The translations under genes were made by a program, and so were the position numbers. 64,000 nt of DNA from Myxococcaceae bacterium (GTDB lineage Bacteria; Myxococcota_A; Polyangia; Polyangiales; Ga0077539): the NCBI GenBank assembly GCA_004297725.1, contig SCUS01000151.1, positions 1-64,000 of the forward strand, in the 5' to 3' direction. Every line of letters begins with the position of its first letter. Position 1 is the first letter of the stretch. Shown here one piece after another: positions 16,657-25,864 of this stretch. The notes under the pieces are model-generated. The model saw nothing but the letters and a program-made list of their open reading frames with translations. It was not told where the DNA came from and ran no database searches.

Positions 16657-18666
16657 TCACGTATTCGCAGGTCCCTGCGCGGCGGCCTCGCCCGGTGGCG
16701 GCTTCGCGGCGCTGACCTTGCCGTAGTCTCGCTTCGCCAGCGGCTCGAGGGAGACGTCCACGGCCTCGTAGCGCAGCGCCGGGCCCTCTCCGTCGAAGGT
16801 CGCGAGGGTGGTCTTGAGCCAGCGGGCGTCGTCGCGGCCCACGGCCTTCGGATCATCGGGGTGCAGCTCCGGATCGAGCGCGGGCTTGTAGTGCGCCCCG
16901 CGGCACTCCTCGCGGTCGCGCGCTCCTCGGGCGATGACCTCGGCCAGCGCCAGCATCCCGTCGAGGTGGCGCAGGAAGACCGTCGGCTGGTTGATCGTGC
17001 CCTTCGCCGCGGGGTCGAGGGCGGCGGCCTTCCTCCACTGGGCCTTCATGTCCTGGAGCGAGGAGAGCACCCCGTCGAGCTCGGCGTCGTGCCGCTCGAC
17101 GGTGACCTTCTGCAGCATCATCTCCCCGAGCTTCTCGTGGAGCTGGTAGGGGTTCACGGAGTAGTCCGATCCGCTGCGCGAGCCGAGGGCGGCGTACTCG
17201 TCCACGCGCCGCTTGTGCTCCGTGTCGAAGAGCGTGGAGGAGAGGTCGAAGGCGCTCTGCGGCTGCGCGTCGCGCCAGGCGGCCATCGCAGGTCCGGTGA
17301 CCATGCCGCCGTAGATGCACGAGAGCAGCGAGTTGGCGCCGAGGCGGTTGGCCCCGTGGTACTGGTAGTCCGACTCGCCGGTGGCGTAGAGCCCGGGGAT
17401 GCTGGTCGCCTGGTTGCGCGCGGAGCCCGGCTTGAGCGAGCCGTCGGCGCCCTTCTCGAAGTCGACCCACAGGCCGCCCATCGAGTAGTGCACCGCGGGA
17501 AAGATCTTCATCGGGTTCTCGTAGGGGTCGGCCCCGGCGAACTTCTCGTAGATCTCCAGCACCCCTTCGAGCTTCTTGCGGACGGCGCTCTTGCCCGCCG
17601 CGGTCTTGCAGAGGTGCGTCACGTCCAGGTAGGCGGCCTGCTCGCCCTCCGCGCTGTAGCCCTCGTGGATGACCGTGCGGAAGATCTCCCGCGACGCGAT
17701 GTCCCTCGGCACGAGGTTGCGGTACTTCGGATAGCGCTCCTCGAGGAAGTAGTACCGCTCGGCCTCGGGGATGTCCCTGCCGTGGCGGCGATCCTTGCGG
17801 TCCTTCGGCACCCAGACCCGGCCGCCCTCGCCGCGCACGCTCTCGGAGATGAGCCGCAGCTTGTCGGCCGCGGGGATCGCCGTCGGGTGCACCTGGATGA
17901 ACTCGCCGTTGGCGTAGATCGCTCCCTGCTTGTATGCGATGGCGGCGGCCGACCCGGTGTTGATCACCGAGTTGGTGCTGCGGCCGAAGACCAGCCCGGG
18001 GCCTCCGGTGGCGAGGCACACGGCGTCGCCCCGGAACGCGCGCATCTCGCCGTTCTTGAGGTCCTGCGCGACCACGCCTCGGCAGACGCCCGAGTCGTCG
18101 AGCACGAGGCCCGCCAGGTCCCAGAACTCGAACTTCCGCACCATCTTCTCGCCGGGGACGGTGACCCCTCGGTCGTCCTCCACGTCGAGGGTCTCGTAGC
18201 GCCGCACCTGCTCGTCGAGGGCGTAGAGGAGCTGCTGCCCGGTGGTCGCTCCGGCGAAGGCCGTGCGGTGGAAGAGCGTCCCCCCGAAGCGGCGGAAATC
18301 CAGGTTGCCCTCGGGGGTGCGGTTGAAGGGCACGCCCATGCGATCGAGCATGAAGACGATGCCCGGCGCCGCGTCCGCCATGCCCTTGCACGGGGGCTGG
18401 TTGGCGAGGAAGTCACCGCCCTTCACGGTCTCGTAGAAGTGCGTGTAGGGCGAGTCGCCTTCGCCCTTCACGTTCACCGAAGCGTTGATGCCGCCCTGCG
18501 CGCAGACCGAGTGCGAGCGCTTCACCGGAACCAGCGACAGCAGGTCGACCGGGATGCCCGCCTCGCAGAGCTTGATCACGGTCATCAGTCCGCCGAGGCC
18601 GCCGCCGACGACGATGGCGCGGCGCACCTGGTTCGACTGCGTGAGGATCGAGGACTTCGCTGCCAT
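16657..18666 (-). CDS. sdhA: Succinate dehydrogenase flavoprotein subunit
   Basis: A 669-aa catalytic subunit that oxidises succinate to fumarate with covalently bound FAD. The N-terminal dinucleotide fold reads VVGGGLGGL (about 19-27). The HSVCAQGGIN segment carries the family's FAD-contact region. The substrate and base region (GGLWVDFE, and GANRLGANSLLSCIYGG toward the C-terminal half) is intact. Sequence type and length match the group with the single large cytochrome b subunit (Bacillus/Wolinella type). ATG at 18666. The C-terminal tail is Pro/Ala-rich. Confidence 0.96.
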   Translation of the reverse strand: MAAKSSILTQSNQVRRAIVVGGGLGGLMTVIKLCEAGIPVDLLSLVPVKRSHSVCAQGGINASVNVKGEGDSPYTHFYETVKGGDFLANQPPCKGMADAAPGIVFMLDRMGVPFNRTPEGNLDFRRFGGTLFHRTAFAGATTGQQLLYALDEQVRRYETLDVEDDRGVTVPGEKMVRKFEFWDLAGLVLDDSGVCRGVVAQDLKNGEMRAFRGDAVCLATGGPGLVFGRSTNSVINTGSAAAIAYKQGAIYANGEFIQVHPTAIPAADKLRLISESVRGEGGRVWVPKDRKDRRHGRDIPEAERYYFLEERYPKYRNLVPRDIASREIFRTVIHEGYSAEGEQAAYLDVTHLCKTAAGKSAVRKKLEGVLEIYEKFAGADPYENPMKIFPAVHYSMGGLWVDFEKGADGSLKPGSARNQATSIPGLYATGESDYQYHGANRLGANSLLSCIYGGMVTGPAMAAWRDAQPQSAFDLSSTLFDTEHKRRVDEYAALGSRSGSDYSVNPYQLHEKLGEMMLQKVTVERHDAELDGVLSSLQDMKAQWRKAAALDPAAKGTINQPTVFLRHLDGMLALAEVIARGARDREECRGAHYKPALDPELHPDDPKAVGRDDARWLKTTLATFDGEGPALRYEAVDVSLEPLAKRDYGKVSAAKPPPGEAAAQGPANT

Positions 18667-18697
18667 CCGTGAGGGCTCCTTCGGTTGCGGGCGTTCG

Positions 18698-19447
18698 TTA
18701 TAGGGGAGCGCGTGCCCCGTCGACCACGGCGCGCAGCATGTCGGCGTCGCGGCAGAGCGCGTCGCGGTCGAGGCCGGGCCAGGGGAGCACGCCGCCGCAG
18801 CGGTAGAAGAAGTGCAGCAGCGTGTCGACGCCGACGAGCCAGAGCGCGAGCCCGAAGAGGGCGAAGCCCACCGCGGTGCGACGGCGGGCCCGGTCCGAGC
18901 AGGCGAGGCCCCAGGTCTGCCCTGCGGTCCAGAGCCCGTTGGCGAAGTGGAACACCGACGCCGTCACCCCGAGCAGGTAGAGCGCGAACATCCCCGGCGA
19001 GCCGAGGCCGGCCGAGAGCCGGTCGTAGAAGGCCTCCCAGCGCAGCGATCCCAGCAGCTTGGCCGCGCGAAACTGGCCGAAGTGCACCACCAGGAAGACG
19101 AAGGCCACGAGCCCGCTCGCCCGCTGCAGCAGGAAGAGCCAGTTGCGGGTGTAGCCGTAGCGCTGGACGTTGAAGCGCGCCTGCGCGGCGATCACCAGGC
19201 CGTAGAAGGCGTGGAAGGCGAGCGGCGCGATGATGCCCACCAGCTCGATGAGGGGAAGGGCGGGGATGGTCTGGATCTCACCGACGGCGTGGCGGAAGGC
19301 GTCGCGGCCGCGAATCGCCTGCGCGTTGGTCCAGAGGTGGACCACGAGGAATACACCGATGGGTAAGACGCCGCAGAGCGAGTGGAGGCGGCGGAGCAGG
19401 AAGCGCCGCGGGTCGGCGACGCCGGGCGCTGGCGGGGTGTGGTGCAT
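18698..19447 (-). CDS. sdhC: Succinate dehydrogenase cytochrome b subunit
   Basis: A 249-aa membrane anchor with five hydrophobic segments and several membrane histidines suited to bind two hemes, as in HSLCGVLPIGVFLVVHLW and VFLVVHFGQF. This is the single-subunit diheme type that pairs with the SdhA and SdhB next to it. I chose ATG 19447 (MHHTPPAPG). The open frame extends upstream by 43 codons, but that part is Arg/His-rich and overlaps the divergent promoter region. First gene of the sdhCAB operon. Confidence 0.92.
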   Translation of the reverse strand: MHHTPPAPGVADPRRFLLRRLHSLCGVLPIGVFLVVHLWTNAQAIRGRDAFRHAVGEIQTIPALPLIELVGIIAPLAFHAFYGLVIAAQARFNVQRYGYTRNWLFLLQRASGLVAFVFLVVHFGQFRAAKLLGSLRWEAFYDRLSAGLGSPGMFALYLLGVTASVFHFANGLWTAGQTWGLACSDRARRRTAVGFALFGLALWLVGVDTLLHFFYRCGGVLPWPGLDRDALCRDADMLRAVVDGARAPL

Positions 19448-19557
19448 CCTCGGGGTCCGGTGACGGACACGATCGTGTGTTAGCGGCGCGCCTCGCGGCG
19501 CGTCAAGCGCCGTTGCGCCTTGATGATCGCGGGAGAATCCGTGATGACTCCGCGGAC

Positions 19558-21273
19558 GTGCCCGGAAGTCGTCCACCCCGACCGCCCATCGACCGACGCC
19601 AGGTCGCCCTGAGCGTCCTTCTGGGGTGGGCCTGCGCCTGCGCCAGCGCGAGGCCCCCGGGCCGGGCCGCCCTGGCGCTGGGCGACTCGGTGGCCGACGA
19701 CGCGGCCATCCGCGCGGCCGAGCGCACCCTGGTCGAGGGCGACCTGCCTCGCTCCCGGGAGCTCTGGTCCGCCCTGGAGCGGGCTCATCCCTCGGAGCCC
19801 ACCGGTCGCTACGCCACGCTGCGGCTGGCGCGCATCGAGCTCACGGCGCCGGGAGACGCCGCCGTGGCCGCCGCTCGCGCCCGGCTGGAGACCCTGCCCC
19901 GCAGCCTGGAGGCGACCCTCTCCCTCCGTCGCTCGCTGGTCTCCGCGCTGGTGACCGCGCGCCTCGGCCGCCCCGACGCCTCGCTCGCGAGCGCTCTCGC
20001 CACGCTGCGAGGGCGCTATGTCGACGCCCAGGACGTGGTCGAGGCCGACTGCGCCCAGGCCGCCTTGTCCCCGCGGGCGGCGTCGGCGCTGCAGGCGCTC
20101 TCCCACGTCGAGGCGGCGGTCGACCGAGGCGTACGGTGGATCCCGACGGGCCTCGCCTGCGACGAGCCCGCGGCGCGCACCCGGCAGTTTCAGGACCTGC
20201 TCCCGGCGGTGGAGGAGCCCGGCGAGGTGGCCGCGGTGCTCGACGCGCTGCCCTCGGGGCACGCCTGGCGCACCGCGCTCGCTCGTCGGCTGCGCACCGT
20301 GGCCGAGGCGCGGGGCGAGGTGCGCCGCTGGATGAGCCACCTCGCCGACCTGCCCGACGACGAGGCCGCCCTCCGACCCGTGGTGCGTGACAGCGGCGAC
20401 CCGGTGCTGCGCATCGGGGTGCTCGCGCCCCTCTCGGGCTCCGTGGCCAACGTGGGCGCCGAGGTCGTGCGCTCGGTGCAGCAGGCCGTGGAGGGCTTCT
20501 CCCGCATCGAGCTCATGCTGGAGGACGAGAGCCGCGCGCTGCCCCGCCGCGCCGCGGTCGGCGAGGTGGCGGTCACCCCCATCGAGGCCCTGGTGCGCTC
20601 GCTGCGGGAGCGCGGCGTGGTCGCGATCGTCGGCCCGGCGCTCGACGCCAACGTGCCCGGGGCGGTGGCCGCGGCGCAGTCACAGGGGGTCCCGCTGTGG
20701 GTCCCGACGCCCGCCGGGGCGGTGCAGGGCACGACGCGCGCGCTGGGCCCCACCCTCCAGGAGCGGGCCGAGGCCATGGCCCTCGCCGCGAGGGAGCAGG
20801 GGACGCGCGCGGTGCTCCACCTCCCGACGCTCCCGCCGGACGCGGCGCTCGACGGGGCGCTGAGGGCGGCGATGGCGCGCCACGGGGTGACGGTGGTGCG
20901 CGCCGGCGACGGGGGCGCGAGGCACGTGGTCGCGGGCTTCTTCGACGAGGAGAGCCAGCGCCGGTGGGCCGCGGAGGCACGGCGCTCCGCCGGCAGGTGG
21001 GTGCTCGACGCGCGCGCCGCGATCGCAGGGACGCCGGGCCGCTGGGTGGGCCTCGGGCCCGCCGACGGGTACGGGGTCTTCGCCTCGGTGAGCTGCAGCC
21101 GCGCCGACCGGGCGCCGATGGAGATCTCCGCGCTCTACTACGACGGCGTCATCGAGGCCGTGCACTCGCAGCGACCGGCCGCCCTCTTCACGGTGCTCCG
21201 TCGCGACGCGGGGGTGGTACGTGAGGGGGTCGCGAGCGCCGCGGAGTGCGCCCTGAGCAGCTCAGTGCGCTGA
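19558..21273 (+). CDS. Lipoprotein with periplasmic-binding-protein fold (LpoA/Leu-Ile-Val receptor-like)
   Basis: About 571 aa from the GTG at 19558; the true start is uncertain because the open frame runs further upstream (a GTG at 19477 is in frame). A signal-like hydrophobic stretch (VALSVLLGWACACAS) with a lipobox Cys follows. Residues up to about 285 look like helical repeats. The part starting at LRIGVLAPLSGSVANVG has the typical opening of a type I periplasmic binding fold, as in LpoA-type cell-wall synthase activators and amino-acid receptors. It ends with DGVIEAVHSQ. It is divergent from sdhC and convergent with the next lipoprotein, whose stop it overlaps by 12 bases. Confidence 0.75.
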   Translation: MPGSRPPRPPIDRRQVALSVLLGWACACASARPPGRAALALGDSVADDAAIRAAERTLVEGDLPRSRELWSALERAHPSEPTGRYATLRLARIELTAPGDAAVAAARARLETLPRSLEATLSLRRSLVSALVTARLGRPDASLASALATLRGRYVDAQDVVEADCAQAALSPRAASALQALSHVEAAVDRGVRWIPTGLACDEPAARTRQFQDLLPAVEEPGEVAAVLDALPSGHAWRTALARRLRTVAEARGEVRRWMSHLADLPDDEAALRPVVRDSGDPVLRIGVLAPLSGSVANVGAEVVRSVQQAVEGFSRIELMLEDESRALPRRAAVGEVAVTPIEALVRSLRERGVVAIVGPALDANVPGAVAAAQSQGVPLWVPTPAGAVQGTTRALGPTLQERAEAMALAAREQGTRAVLHLPTLPPDAALDGALRAAMARHGVTVVRAGDGGARHVVAGFFDEESQRRWAAEARRSAGRWVLDARAAIAGTPGRWVGLGPADGYGVFASVSCSRADRAPMEISALYYDGVIEAVHSQRPAALFTVLRRDAGVVREGVASAAECALSSSVR

Positions 21274-21708
21274 CCAGGGGGGAGGGGCGTCGGTGGGGGC
21301 CGCGGCCTCCGGGGCGGCGGGGAGCGGCGGGGGCGGGGCCCAGGGGGCATCGATCGCGGGCGTCGACTGCACCGCCGTCCCAGGGTGGCTCGCCCAGCGC
21401 ACCGCGAAGCCTGTGGCGGTCGCCACGGACGATCCGCGCGCGATGCGCACCTGCACGACGGCGTCGCAGCCGAGGTGCTGGGCCTCGGCGCGCAGGCCCT
21501 CGATGAGGTGCGGGAGGTCGGCGTTGAGCCCCCGGCCGGTGGCCTGCACCAGGGCGACCGGCTGTGAGGGGGGCACCGGGTCGCCTTCGAGGATGGTGCG
21601 CACGGGCCTCGCGTGGGGCGCGCCCGGGGCGCTGAGCAGGTGATGCTGCGCTGCGGTGGTGCCGCAGCCGAGGGAGAGCGAGGCGAGCAGGAGGAGGGAG
21701 CGCTTCAT
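21262..21708 (-). CDS. Small lipoprotein, YbjQ-like core (putative)
   Basis: A 148-aa protein with a clear lipoprotein signal (MKRSLLLLASLSLGCG, Cys15). The middle has the pattern of small heavy-metal-binding-like YbjQ domains, with a helix (HLIEGLRAEAQHLGCD) followed by DAVVQVRIARGSS and a GFAVRW strand; this likeness is weak. The C-terminus is Pro/Ala-rich. ATG at 21708 overlaps the stop of the upstream lipoprotein by four bases. It is the last gene of a four-gene operon headed by a Ser/Thr kinase. Confidence 0.75.
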   Translation of the reverse strand: MKRSLLLLASLSLGCGTTAAQHHLLSAPGAPHARPVRTILEGDPVPPSQPVALVQATGRGLNADLPHLIEGLRAEAQHLGCDAVVQVRIARGSSVATATGFAVRWASHPGTAVQSTPAIDAPWAPPPPLPAAPEAAAPTDAPPPWSAH

Positions 21709-22130
21709 GGCGCGTCGACCCGCAGCGCCCGACCGACGAGGCGCACGACCGGCACCTCCTCGGGGGTGAGGTAGCTCTGCGAGCACCCGGCCTGGAAGCG
21801 CATCCCGAAGCAGGGCATGGCTTGCGAGACCTGGCGCATCCGGGTCTCGACGACCGGGGTCACGGAGTCGATGCGGGCGACGTTTCCGCCGAGCCCTCGC
21901 ACCTGCTCGACGAAGGCCTCGACGACGGCGTCGAGGGAGCCCTCGCCGGAGGCCTCGACGGCGCCGAGCTCGCGCGCCCCGGGCGGGTCGGAGAGGGCGC
22001 GCACGGTGACCGCGCCGCGGTGGTAGGGGAGGAGCTCGGAGCTGGTGGGGATGGCGCTGGCGCGCGTCGCCGCGCAGCCCGCCGAGCAGAGCGGCAGCAG
22101 CGTCAGCAGCAGGACCCGGAGCGCGCGCAT
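21705..22130 (-). CDS. Small lipoprotein, unknown function
   Basis: A 141-aa protein with a lipoprotein signal peptide (MRALRVLLLTLLPLCSAGC, lipobox Cys19). The mature domain has a helix followed by a GGNVARID strand and a pair of Cys near the end (MPCFGMRFQAGC). This resembles the small alpha/beta outer-membrane lipoproteins of the RcsF or DUF4156 kind, and it may be related to the next gene, with which it shares layout and a four-base overlap. Start ATG 22130; longer versions of the frame upstream overlap the TetR gene. Function unknown. Confidence 0.75.
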   Translation of the reverse strand: MRALRVLLLTLLPLCSAGCAATRASAIPTSSELLPYHRGAVTVRALSDPPGARELGAVEASGEGSLDAVVEAFVEQVRGLGGNVARIDSVTPVVETRMRQVSQAMPCFGMRFQAGCSQSYLTPEEVPVVRLVGRALRVDAP

Positions 22131-22140
22131 CGGCAACGCG

Positions 22141-22785
22141 TCAGGGCTCCTGCGGGGGGAGCGCGGCGGCGTTGGGGGTCGCGCGCAGTCCGTCGAGGAG
22201 AACATCGGCGAACTGTGACGCCGCCCGGCGCAGGCTTCCAGTCTCGGCGTTGCCAAGCGCCCAGGTCATGGCGACGCCGTCGAGGCCGCCGAAGATCACC
22301 CGGGCCATGATGCGGGGCGAGACGTCGCCGCGGAGCTCGCCGCTGCGCTGCCCGTCGGCGATCACCGCGGCCATGAGGTCGAGGTACTCGGCGAAGCGCC
22401 TGGTCGCGTACTGCTTGAGCAGCCGCGACGACTGCCGGAGGTTGACGGTGATCACCTCCGCCAGGTCGCGCTCCCCCTCGAGCAGCCCGAGCTGAAACTC
22501 CACCAGCCGCCGCACCCGATCTGGCGCCGTGTCGTAGCGGGCGCACTCCTCGCGCAGCAGCGTGAGCAGCCGCGCGATGCGGTCTTCGAAGAGCGAGGTG
22601 AGGAGCTCGTCCTTGCTCTTGAAGTACAGGTAGATGGTGCCGTCGGCGACGCCGGCGGCGCGGGCGATCTCGCTGACGCGCGAGGCGTAGAAGCCCTTGC
22701 GCGCGAAGACCTTCACGGCGGCCTTGAGGATGCGGTCCCGCTTGTCGCCGCCCCGGGGGCCGCGTGCGCCGACCGCAACGCTCAC
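22141..22785 (-). CDS. TetR-family transcriptional regulator
   Basis: A 214-aa regulator. The N-terminal helix-turn-helix is typical: RILKAAVKVFARKGF then VSEIARAAGVADGTIYLYF and KSKDELL. The C-terminal ligand-binding and dimer domain is all-helical. I chose the GTG start at 22785 (VSVAVGARG) because it overlaps the kinase stop by four bases (GTGA). The FadR/AcrR-like group with a TIYLYFKSKDELL motif often senses acyl compounds, but the ligand is not visible. Being inside a kinase operon, it may control that operon. Confidence 0.9.
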   Translation of the reverse strand: MSVAVGARGPRGGDKRDRILKAAVKVFARKGFYASRVSEIARAAGVADGTIYLYFKSKDELLTSLFEDRIARLLTLLREECARYDTAPDRVRRLVEFQLGLLEGERDLAEVITVNLRQSSRLLKQYATRRFAEYLDLMAAVIADGQRSGELRGDVSPRIMARVIFGGLDGVAMTWALGNAETGSLRRAASQFADVLLDGLRATPNAAALPPQEP

Positions 22786-24479
22786 GAGACCATGCTCGAC
22801 TGCGGCCCTCGCGCGGCGTCCCTCGCCAGCTCCTCCAGCAGGTCGCGGCACTCGGGCCGGCCGCGGAGGTGGCGCATCAGCACGTCGGTGCACTCCGCGA
22901 AGGAGCGCTCGTACGCGAGCCCCTCGCGGGTGCGCAGCGCCACGCGCTCGCGGCCCTGCGCGAGGTCCTCCTCCATCGCCTCGGCGTAGCGGGCGAGCTG
23001 CCCTCGCAGCTCCTCGATCTGCCGACGCAGGTCGCGCGCCTGCGCGTCCTTGCGGGCCGCGCGCATCTCGTGCTCGGCCAGCAGCTCGCGCCTCGCGTCG
23101 ACGTGCGCCTGCGCCTGGCCCGCCCGCTCGAACACCCCGCGGAGCTGCGCCACGGGGAGGGCCTGACGCTCCGCCGCGTCGGCCTGCGCCCTGCTCTGCG
23201 ACACCGCGCGCTCGCCCGCCAGCAGCCGCTCGCGCACCTGCGCCACGACCTCGTTCTCCGACGAGGCCTCACGCAGCGCCCGGCTCTCCTCCTGCGCGAG
23301 CTCCTCGACCTTGCGGCCGATCTCCGCGCGCAGCGCGCGACCCCGGCGCTCGAGCGCCTCGAGCTTGCGCATGTGCGACGCCACCTCGCCCTCGAGCCTC
23401 GACGCCCGGTTGGCGAGCAGCCACGCCTCCTCGAGCGCGTGGTTGACCTCCTGCGGAGCGTCGCCGCTGGGGTACGCGCGCGACACCATCCGGCCGAAGT
23501 GCGCCGCGCGGGTCGCCCACTCGGCGACCCCCGGCGAGGGCGCTGGGGGCGGCGGCGGCGGCGCGGGCTGCGCCTCCCCGGCGGTCTGCGCCTCCCACGG
23601 CGACGACGGCAGCGCCCGCTGCAGCGCCTTCAGGTCTTCCTGAAGGTGGTGGCAGTCCTTGTAGCGCCGGTCGGCGGTCTTCTGGAGCAGCTTGAGGATG
23701 ATCTTCTCGGCGTCCGGGTGCAGGTCGGGCCGCAGCGTCCGCGGGTTCACCGGGTTGGCGCTGCGCTGCATCTCCAGCAGCGCGTCGCGGTCGTGCGAGC
23801 GAAACGGCAGCTGCCCGGTCATCATCTCGAAGAGCAGCACGCCCAGCGAGTAGAGGTCACTCTGCGCCGTCGCCTCCTCGCCGCGCGCCTGCTCCGGGGA
23901 CATGTACTCCGGCGTCCCGAACACCGCCCCCTTCGGGGCCAGCCTCGGGTCTCGCGCCAGGTGCGCCAGCCCGAAATCCAGGATCTTCACGAAGTCCTTC
24001 CGGCCCCCGCGGTTGGTGCACATGATGTTGTCGCTCTTGAGGTCGCGGTGCACGACGCCGAGGTCGTGAGCGCGGCCCAGCGCGGCGGACATCTGCTCGA
24101 GCACGTCGATGGCGCGCACCTGCGGAAACTGCCCCTTGGCGATCTCCGCCGAGAGGGGCGTGCCCACCAGGTACTCCATCACCAGGTAGAGCTCGCCCTC
24201 CTCGGTCTCGCCGATGTCGTGGATGTCGACGATGTGCGCGTGGTCGACCCGGTTGGCGGCGCGCGCCTCGCGGAGCATCCAGGCCCTCAGGTGCGTCTCT
24301 CCGCGCAGGTCGGGGCGGATCAGCTTGAGCGCCACCACGCGTTCGATCAGCACGTGCCGCGCGCGGTAGACGACGCCCATGCCCCCTTCGCCGATCCGGG
24401 CCTCCAGCCGGTACCGGCCGGCCACCACCCGGCCGAGATAGGTGTCACTGGACTTCTGCGCTGCGTTCGCCTTGCTCAC
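22782..24479 (-). CDS. Soluble Ser/Thr protein kinase with long coiled coil
   Basis: A 565-aa Hanks-type kinase. The Gly-rich loop is GEGGMGVVY (30-38), catalytic Lys52, HRDLKSDN at 144-151, DFG at 168-170, and GTPEYMSPEQ. All key residues are present, so it should be active. After the kinase domain comes a Pro-rich hinge and then about 200 residues of Arg/Glu/Ala-rich coiled coil. No membrane helix is seen. I chose GTG 24479 (VSKANAAQ) because GAGG lies eight bases upstream; another GTG sits three codons earlier. It heads the kinase, TetR, lipoprotein, lipoprotein operon. Partner and substrate unknown. Confidence 0.92.
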   Translation of the reverse strand: MSKANAAQKSSDTYLGRVVAGRYRLEARIGEGGMGVVYRARHVLIERVVALKLIRPDLRGETHLRAWMLREARAANRVDHAHIVDIHDIGETEEGELYLVMEYLVGTPLSAEIAKGQFPQVRAIDVLEQMSAALGRAHDLGVVHRDLKSDNIMCTNRGGRKDFVKILDFGLAHLARDPRLAPKGAVFGTPEYMSPEQARGEEATAQSDLYSLGVLLFEMMTGQLPFRSHDRDALLEMQRSANPVNPRTLRPDLHPDAEKIILKLLQKTADRRYKDCHHLQEDLKALQRALPSSPWEAQTAGEAQPAPPPPPPAPSPGVAEWATRAAHFGRMVSRAYPSGDAPQEVNHALEEAWLLANRASRLEGEVASHMRKLEALERRGRALRAEIGRKVEELAQEESRALREASSENEVVAQVRERLLAGERAVSQSRAQADAAERQALPVAQLRGVFERAGQAQAHVDARRELLAEHEMRAARKDAQARDLRRQIEELRGQLARYAEAMEEDLAQGRERVALRTREGLAYERSFAECTDVLMRHLRGRPECRDLLEELARDAARGPQSSMVS

Positions 24480-24574
24480 TCGTCTCACCTCGACTCAAGA
24501 CCGGGGGGGGCCGATACCGGTCGCCGAGGATATCACCGGGACCGGCCGCCGAAATCGCCAACGTACAGCGGCGC

Positions 24575-25786
24575 TCAACTCGCCCGCGGCGTCCGAGCGG
24601 TCAGGGCGATTCGCACGATCTCCGGCGCGGCGTTGAGGCGAACGGGCGGGCCCGTGGTGCCGATGCCACGGGAAACGTAGAGGGAAGCGTCGCCCCGGCG
24701 GTAGAGCCCCGACACGTAGGGGAGAAGCGAACCGGCGACGCCGAAGGTGTTGATCTGCCCCCCGTGGGTGTGCCCTGAGAGCTGGAGCGCCACGCGGTGC
24801 CGCACATCGTCGAAGAGCACGGGGTTGTGCGCGAGCAGCACCACCGGGTCGTCGGGGTCGCGTCCCCGCAGGGCGGCCGCGAGGTCGGGCCCCGCGCCGG
24901 TGCCGATGCGAGGCGCCATCACGTCGTCGACCCCCGCGAGGATCAGCCCCCGCCCGCTCGCCCCGTCGGGCCCCAGCGACATCGAGCCGTTGATGTGGGC
25001 GCGGATGCCCACCGAGCGCAGTCCCTGGGCCACCTTCGCGGGGCCCGTGTAGTGGTCGTGGTTGCCGAGGATGGCGTGCACCCCCCCGCGGGCCCGCAGC
25101 CTGGAGAGCGCGCGCATCGCCTCGGGGATGTGCCTCGGGTTGTGGTCGAGGATGTCTCCGGTGATCACCACGAGGTCGCCCCGCAACGCCTCGACCCGGT
25201 CGATGACGGCGCCGATCTCGCGGGGCCCGGTGAAGACCCCGAGGTGCAGGTCGGTGAGCTGCACCAGGGTCAGGCCCTCGAGCTCCGCCGGGAGCCCGGC
25301 GATCGCCACCTCGATGGTGCGCACCTCGAAGTCCGTTCGGCTCCAGAGCCCGCCTCGAAGGAAGACCGGCGCTCCGACCGCCAGCGCGCCCGCGGTCGTG
25401 GCCTGGGTGAGCAGCGCCCGTCGAGACTCCATCCGCGTCGTCAGGTGCTCCACCGGGAGCGTCCGGCTCCTCGCGGCGACCCAGGTCGCGACCCCGAGCG
25501 CCCGCCCCAGCAGCTCGGCCGCCACGACCAGGAGCAGGCAGCCGAAGAGCAGCAGCACCGAGACCCGCACCGCCCCGATGAGGACCCGCAGCGGTCCGCC
25601 GCCGAAGGGGGCGAGGGTGCGGCCGAAGACCTCGACGCCCACGGCGACCGCCACCACCCCGAGGGTGACCAGGCCGAGCGAGCGACCGTCGCGGGGCGCT
25701 ACGGGGCGCAGCGCGCGCGCGGCGACCGGGAAGGTCAGCGCGAGGGTGCTGGTGGTGATGAGGGAGATGACGAGGGAGGAGGCCAT
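24575..25786 (-). CDS. Membrane-anchored metallophosphoesterase (YaeI-like)
   Basis: A 403-aa protein. About three or four membrane helices occupy residues 1-115. A stretch SRRALLTQATTAGALAVGAP follows, like a twin-arginine-like hydrophobic segment before the catalytic domain. The calcineurin-like motifs are complete: TDLHLG (about 179), GDILDHN (about 212), GNHDHY (about 243) and HTHGG (about 341). The family cleaves phosphoesters, often of lipid precursors such as UDP-diacylglucosamine or phosphatidic derivatives, at the outer face of the membrane. ATG 25786. It is divergent from the next gene; the actual substrate is not known. Confidence 0.87.
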   Translation of the reverse strand: MASSLVISLITTSTLALTFPVAARALRPVAPRDGRSLGLVTLGVVAVAVGVEVFGRTLAPFGGGPLRVLIGAVRVSVLLLFGCLLLVVAAELLGRALGVATWVAARSRTLPVEHLTTRMESRRALLTQATTAGALAVGAPVFLRGGLWSRTDFEVRTIEVAIAGLPAELEGLTLVQLTDLHLGVFTGPREIGAVIDRVEALRGDLVVITGDILDHNPRHIPEAMRALSRLRARGGVHAILGNHDHYTGPAKVAQGLRSVGIRAHINGSMSLGPDGASGRGLILAGVDDVMAPRIGTGAGPDLAAALRGRDPDDPVVLLAHNPVLFDDVRHRVALQLSGHTHGGQINTFGVAGSLLPYVSGLYRRGDASLYVSRGIGTTGPPVRLNAAPEIVRIALTARTPRAS

Positions 25787-25864
25787 GCGCGAGGGCTCCA
25801 CCGTGAAGGCCGCCGAGCGAGGACGCAAACCGCTCGCGCTCGCTCTGGTACCGTTCGGCCCAAG

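Noticed and set aside
24797..25864. Upstream extension of the membrane protein at 25865
   Set aside because: The extension runs antisense over the metallophosphoesterase gene and is made of charged low-complexity residues, so it is a shadow.
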